Assembly: GCA_014526335.1 (NCBI GenBank)
Contig: JACTAT010000285.1
Location: 473,297-537,296 of the forward strand
Length of the DNA stretch: 64,000 nt
Reading direction: 5' to 3'
DNA from: Chrysaora quinquecirrha
Lineage: Eukaryota > Cnidaria > Scyphozoa > Semaeostomeae > Pelagiidae
The notes beneath the pieces are model-generated. The model ran no database searches. It was not told the DNA's origin and saw only the letters and a list, made by a program, of their open reading frames with translations. The translations under genes and the position numbers were made by a program. Of the stretch, positions 59,191 through 64,000 are shown piece after piece (the first letter of the stretch is position 1; each line of letters opens with the position of its first letter).

Positions 59191-60021
59191 GGGCCGGGGA
59201 AGTTGAATCAAATTTAAGTTTATTTATCTGCACTACCCTGATCAATGACATTTCCATCATATCCAGGCCTCCTGACGACTGGGCAACTAAGGCAAACCGA
59301 CTAAATAGGCGTATATCTTCTTCCAATTCAATAACCTCTTACATTGATTTCACCTTTATTTTCTTGCCGAGCGCAGAAAAGGTTGGCATTTTTGAAAGTG
59401 CCATTGGTGCCGAAATGCTTTTTCCCCTTTTCTGTCCCAATTTCTCCTTTGCAAATTCTCTTTTCATGTCTTGCCCTATATGTTCAGCATTAAAATTTCG
59501 GAGTGGGTCTACTCAGGTACCAAGGCATTTGTCATCAGATTATAAAAGGTTCCTTCTTCTCACTTTTCAGAAAGATCCGCTTTGTCTTTGAGAATATCAA
59601 ATACTTTTTTTTGCATCTCACCATATCTCATCACTGCAGCTTTGGTTTGTAGATGGGGCCTTTTGCTAGAGCAATTGCTACCTTCATATTTCGCTTTCAA
59701 ATTTTCAACGATATTAGCCAACCTTGGCCTTGAATTCTTGTTATTTGCAATATCAAAAAGGCCATCTTCAGCTTTCAAGGTTTTGATAAACTTTTCTCCA
59801 GCATGATCCATTCCTATTCCAGTAAAGGGAATTTCTCTTTTTTTCATACAAAATTCGCCATTCACAAAAAGTTTCAGTATTTTCAGATCTGTTACTTGGA
59901 TATTAGCTATAACATATACAGGAATGAGTCTTCTGTGGGTAGTTCTATCAATGCCACAGTAATCTTCTACTCTTCCAGCTTTCAGATGCAGTACCCAATA
60001 TAGCATGCAATGCATAAACAC
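59191..60021 (-). pseudogene. Fragment of a repeated uncharacterised animal protein family
   Basis: The minus-strand frame 60021-59560 contains LFVNGEFCMKKREIPFTGIG followed by DHAGEK, and a downstream piece reads IRLFSRFALVAQ (about 59315-59280). Both are typical of a multicopy cnidarian protein family of unknown function, probably the same one as the 51960-52890 relic. A frameshift separates the pieces. Confidence 0.4.
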
Positions 60022-60386
60022 ATGACTTCAACCTTACAAATATACGTAAAAGAAATTGAAGTGCTTTGTTTCCTTCTTGCTGTTCTTCAAAATTTATGCA
60101 TAATTTGACAAAGATTTACTATCTTGAGGTAGTCAGACATTTCACTTACACTTTCCTGGACTTTTCTGGTTGTCAATATGCAATGCTTTTTGTAATGCGT
60201 TTGTGAGATTTTTCGCAGATGCACAATTACAGCATGCATACTTATCCATATATTTCTTTAACATGGCTCCCTAAAATGCAATCCTGATGGAGTGATGGAA
60301 TACCGTGCCTAAATAACTAAAAATGAAATGAAATGAAATGAGTTGAGATCCATTTATTCATTGTATTGTCTGACCTATGTTTTAAG

Positions 60387-63300
60387 ATGGCGGACGTGTT
60401 AGGGCTCGCACATATAGTGCTCGTAATTATCTTGAGTTTTCAAGTGAAAAAGATCGCTTTCCTCGGTTCAGACACAATCGGATTGTCCATTGAAGGAAAA
60501 GAACTTATCAACACCCAGGAATCCCATATTATGTCGAGTTTATGGCAGTCAAGAAGAGAAAAATTCACTGTTTACCCTCGAAGTGGGAGGCGCAATGTTA
60601 TCTGCATGCTGCTACTCCTCTGTGGTGATATAGAGAGCTGCCCTGGCCCCATTTATCAGAATGATAAGACCAGAAGTATTCCGGAATTGAATTCACTACT
60701 TGGAAAGCGGGTATGAAGATTTTCCACCAAAATGTACGAGGTTTGTTTTCAAACATAAATCTGGTATCAGAGTTGTTCCAAAGCTTTCGTGGTATAGATG
60801 TTTTGACACTCAGCGAAACACATATCAAAAGTGATGACGAAAATAATGCAATCTACGGTATTCCTGGCTACTCATTTATTAGCAGACCACGAAAGGTTGG
60901 AATAGGTGGGGGTGTGGGTGTATATATTTCTGATGATTATACTTGGGACCGGCGAGAGGATCTGGAGGCTGACGAAATTGAATCTATTTGGATAGAAATC
61001 TGGCCTAGCCGTCAACATTGCAAAGGTATTCTCATTGCAACTATTTACCGCCACGGACACTTCTAAATACTTGCATAAAGATTTCAATACAGTATTCAAT
61101 TCAATGATGACAAAGGCTTCCGAGGAGTCCAAGGAGATGATAGTCCTTGGGGACATGAATGTAAATTTTCTCGCCCCAGGAGACAATGAAGATTTAAAAT
61201 CAGTCTTCAAGCTATTTGGTCTAAAACAAATAATCGATAAGCCCACTAGAATAACAGAGACAACAAGAACATTAATTGATGTTGTTCTAACAAATACACC
61301 TGCAAATATCGTTAACACTGATGTCATAGCAACCAGCATAGGTGACCATGACATGCCTGGCTGCGTTCGCAAAATCAACAACGGTCGTTTCAGCCCGAGG
61401 CTGATTACTTGTCGTGACTACAAGACTTATAATGCAGATAACATGAAATCAGACTTGATGAACGTTGATTGGACATTATTCTATAGCCAGAGATGTGTAA
61501 ACGAGGCTTGGGCAAAATGAATAACATTCTTTCTGTTATATTTGAGCGACATGCCCCAAAGATATTAAAGAAAGTAAGAGGTAAAGCAGCACCATGGCTT
61601 AACAATGAAGTAAAGGCTCTCATGAATGATAGAGATAAACTGCTCAGGAGATCGAGGCATACAAGGAAAGAATCAGACATCTCCGCATACAAGCAAAAGA
61701 GAAACAAAGTCAACATTGCAGTCAGAAGGGCAAAGTCTGACTACCAGAAGAAATTATTGAAGGAAAGTTCCAAAGATCCAAATAAATTCTGGAGGACATT
61801 GAAATCAATATACCCCACCAAGACAAATGACACGCAGTCTATGAAAACTTTGGACGTCAATGGTGTTAAAATAAGAGATTCTCACCTCATAGCCGATGCT
61901 TTTTGTTCTTATTTTGCCAGCATTGTAACAACTTTAAAGAAGAACGCCTTTCCCTTATGTAACTTTATTTGGAAAAAGCCAACAAAAATGTCAGCAAAAA
62001 ACTGATCAAAAGTTCATATTCAAGGCAGTATCATGGCAGGAGGTTGAGCAACAGCTGAAGTCCATTAAAAGAAATAAAGCAACGGGATTAGACAATCTAC
62101 CACCAGGCCTAATCAAAGATTCAGCTGAATTAATATCTGCACCATTAGCACACTTAATAAATTTGTCGCTCAAAACCAGCATCTTCCCAACTGACTGGAA
62201 GGCGGCCAAAGTTATTCCAACCCATAAGTCTGGTGCACACTCTAACCTGGATAATTATAGACCAATATCTGTGCTTCCTGTGATTTCTAAGATCATTGAA
62301 AAAAATTATACATCGCCAACTCATAATTTTTCTCGACAAGAACCATTTGCTAACAAAGTTCCAGTTTGGCTTCAGGCCAAAACTATCCACAGAATATGCA
62401 GCAACTATCCTACTGGATAGCATCAGGAATAACGTCGACAAAGGCAAATTGGTTGGAGCAATATTTGTGGACCTAAGTAAAGCTTTTGACACCGTAAGTC
62501 ACGCAATGCTGCTAGATAAACTCCCTCTTTATGGAGTTCAAGGCAAGGAGCTAGAGTGGTTCAAGGATTATCTTTTCTACCGGAAAGCAAAAGTATCCTG
62601 CAACAGCTGTTTCTCTAAGGAACATGTATTGCTGACAGGAGTACCACAGGGATCAATATTGGGTCCCTTATTATTCCTAATATTGTTTAATGACGTTGTA
62701 AATGTAATTAAGCATTCGACCATCTTGAAATATGCTGATGACACAGTCTTGTATGTTGCGGACAAGGATATCCAGTCCATAAAAGCCAAATTGTCAAAGG
62801 ATATGGATTGTTTAGCAGACTGGCTAAAGAGAAATGAACTGGTTCTAAATCTAAAGAAAGGCAAAACTGAATCCCTTCTCTTCGGCACCTCTCAAAGGAT
62901 TGCGAAGCAAACTGAGCCGCTCGAAATTGAACTGTCGCATCAAACTGTCATCCACAACACAACGGAATACAAGTATCTTGGTGTTCACGTGGATAGCTCG
63001 CTAAACCTGAATTCCAATTTCAATACTTGTTATAAAAAAGCGTCTGGAAGGCTTCGACTTCTAGCAAAAATAAGATCGTATATTGATCACGCCACAGCTG
63101 CTACCATCTATAATTCAATGATATTGCCAACATTCACATACTGTGGCATACTACAACTGAAATACACAAATACCCAGTTGGGCAGGCTCTCCTCACTTCA
63201 CTCACGTTCGCTCAAAGTTGTCTATGGAGATATAAAACCAAACAAGAAGCTTACGTCAGTCGTCAATGCAAATAAGATCAGGGCTTGCAAGCTGGTGCGA

Positions 63301-63770
63301 AAATGTCTAGACAAGGAAACATGTGAACAGTTGCAGAATCATTTCAAGTTGCAAGAGCATGAAAAGCACACACGAAACAACAAGTACACATTAAAACTAC
63401 CAAGGATCAAAACAGAGTACGCAAGAAAATCATTTATGTTTATGGGCGCGAATGTGTACAATGAACTACCGCTGGATCTTCGTAAAATTGAGAGCTATAA
63501 AGAATTTGAGAAAAAACTTATAGAACATTTTACATGACATTTATTATAAAAATTATATCAGAAACTTAGAATGTAAATGGAAAAATTTCCTTTTTGTTTA
63601 TTTGTATTCTTACATGAGACTCATTTTAATCTGTAAATATTTAGGGTAGCAACACTAAGGCATAGGACACAGGACACACATTGATAACAACAGTATTTAA
63701 CTCGTTGACGTGTCTATCCTGTATAAATATTCGTCTTATTATTATTATTATTATATATATTATATATATA
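60387..63770 (+). mobile_element. CR1/L2-like LINE with an N-terminal 2A-like motif, frameshifted
   Basis: ATG 60387 starts a short hydrophobic leader that ends in LLLLCGDIESCPGP (60611-60649), a 2A-like translational signal variant. The endonuclease follows (60713-61520: IFHQNVRGL, LSETHI, VLGDMNVNFL, IDVVLTN, GDHD), then a linker and the reverse transcriptase (FVDLSKAFDTVSH, TGVPQGSILGPLLF, YADDT at 62731-62745). The C-terminal frame 62296-63537 is intact. Frameshifts occur near 60713, 61050, 61500, 62010 and 62295. The 3' end is marked by (TAT/ATT)n at 63736-63770. Confidence 0.85.
62296..63537 (+). pseudogene. LINE reverse transcriptase, longest uninterrupted part
   Basis: 413 residues cover RT motifs from the fingers/palm (FVDLSKAFDTVSH) through YADDT and the thumb (YKYLGVHVDSSL) to a C-terminal tail ending in MGANVYNELPLDLRKIESYKEF. 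The first motifs lie in another frame at about 62040-62295, so the protein is not complete in one frame. Confidence 0.8.
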
Positions 63771-64000
63771 TTACCTAACGGAAGAGCTTTGAAGTTGAGA
63801 TCATGATCACTAATGTAACAACAGTTTTTTTTATTCTTGTTTCTGTCCATGTATGAATGCTCTTTGCAAGTCTTAGGGCTGTATATATTGAAGAAAAGTC
63901 AATAGATCTGAATCTGCCATTCAGATTGATGACGTCATCATTCATTGGCTTATTCTCAGCAACATAAAATGTTGTCTACTACCGTAAAAAGTTCGCAATA
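63771..64000. other. No gene seen; dispersed repeat at the right edge
   Basis: 63890-64000 is the inverse of 51826-51940 (shared core: ATTCAGATTGATGACGTCAT and CTACTACCGTAAAA). It is cut by the window edge and is probably the end of another element. Confidence 0.5.

Noticed and set aside
58950..59591. 213-residue plus-strand frame
   Set aside because: It is antisense to the recognisable minus-strand family fragment.

Overview
The window is a piece of an invertebrate animal genome, most likely cnidarian. The animal assignment is inferred from spliced genes, TTAGGG-type repeats, and transposon families (F54H12.2-type Polinton capsid, BEL/Pao, hAT with BED-like fingers, piggyBac, G2E3-like HECT) that are common in cnidarians. 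I see no clear single-copy host gene. Almost everything recognisable is mobile DNA or virus-derived, and elements are nested inside one another.

Region 1 (1 to about 17,100) is a Maverick/Polinton (adintovirus-like) element. It holds overlapping structural genes, a basic core-like protein, a major capsid-like protein and an adenain-type protease on the plus strand, and a protein-primed DNA polymerase B on the minus strand. The polymerase promoter carries a TATA box, CCAAT boxes and unusually long, near-perfect arrays of heat-shock elements. Several frameshifts and stops show that the copy is decayed.

Inside one structural gene lies a complete 8.4-kb element (1433-9827) with long inverted repeats and a 6-bp target duplication. 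It encodes an intron-containing HECT ubiquitin ligase that looks intact (719 residues, zinc + CUE + HECT) and a broken DDE integrase on the opposite strand. This is the strongest candidate for an under-described system.

Region 2 (17,100 to 37,500) has a gag fragment, a Mutator-like fragment, a GTTAG-rich low-complexity tract, and a degenerate MULE/FB-NOF-like transposase gene interrupted by a piggyBac relic (22094-24179). Next is a BEL/Pao retrotransposon (25752-36741). Its 5' LTR is split by a LINE, its pol region by a foldback element and a hexanucleotide microsatellite, and its integrase by a non-autonomous element with a 9-bp target duplication.

Region 3 (37,500 to 64,000) contains a degenerate hAT-like gene and a tandem duplication with telomere-like repeats. 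A LINE is interrupted by a Tc1/mariner-type element with an intact transposase. Further on are a tRNA-derived SINE-like site, a 4.6-kb element with about 600-bp inverted repeats and a DDE-like protein, fragments of a repeated uncharacterised gene family, and a LINE with an N-terminal 2A-like motif. Coordinates of spliced or broken genes are outer limits; breaks are described but not repaired.
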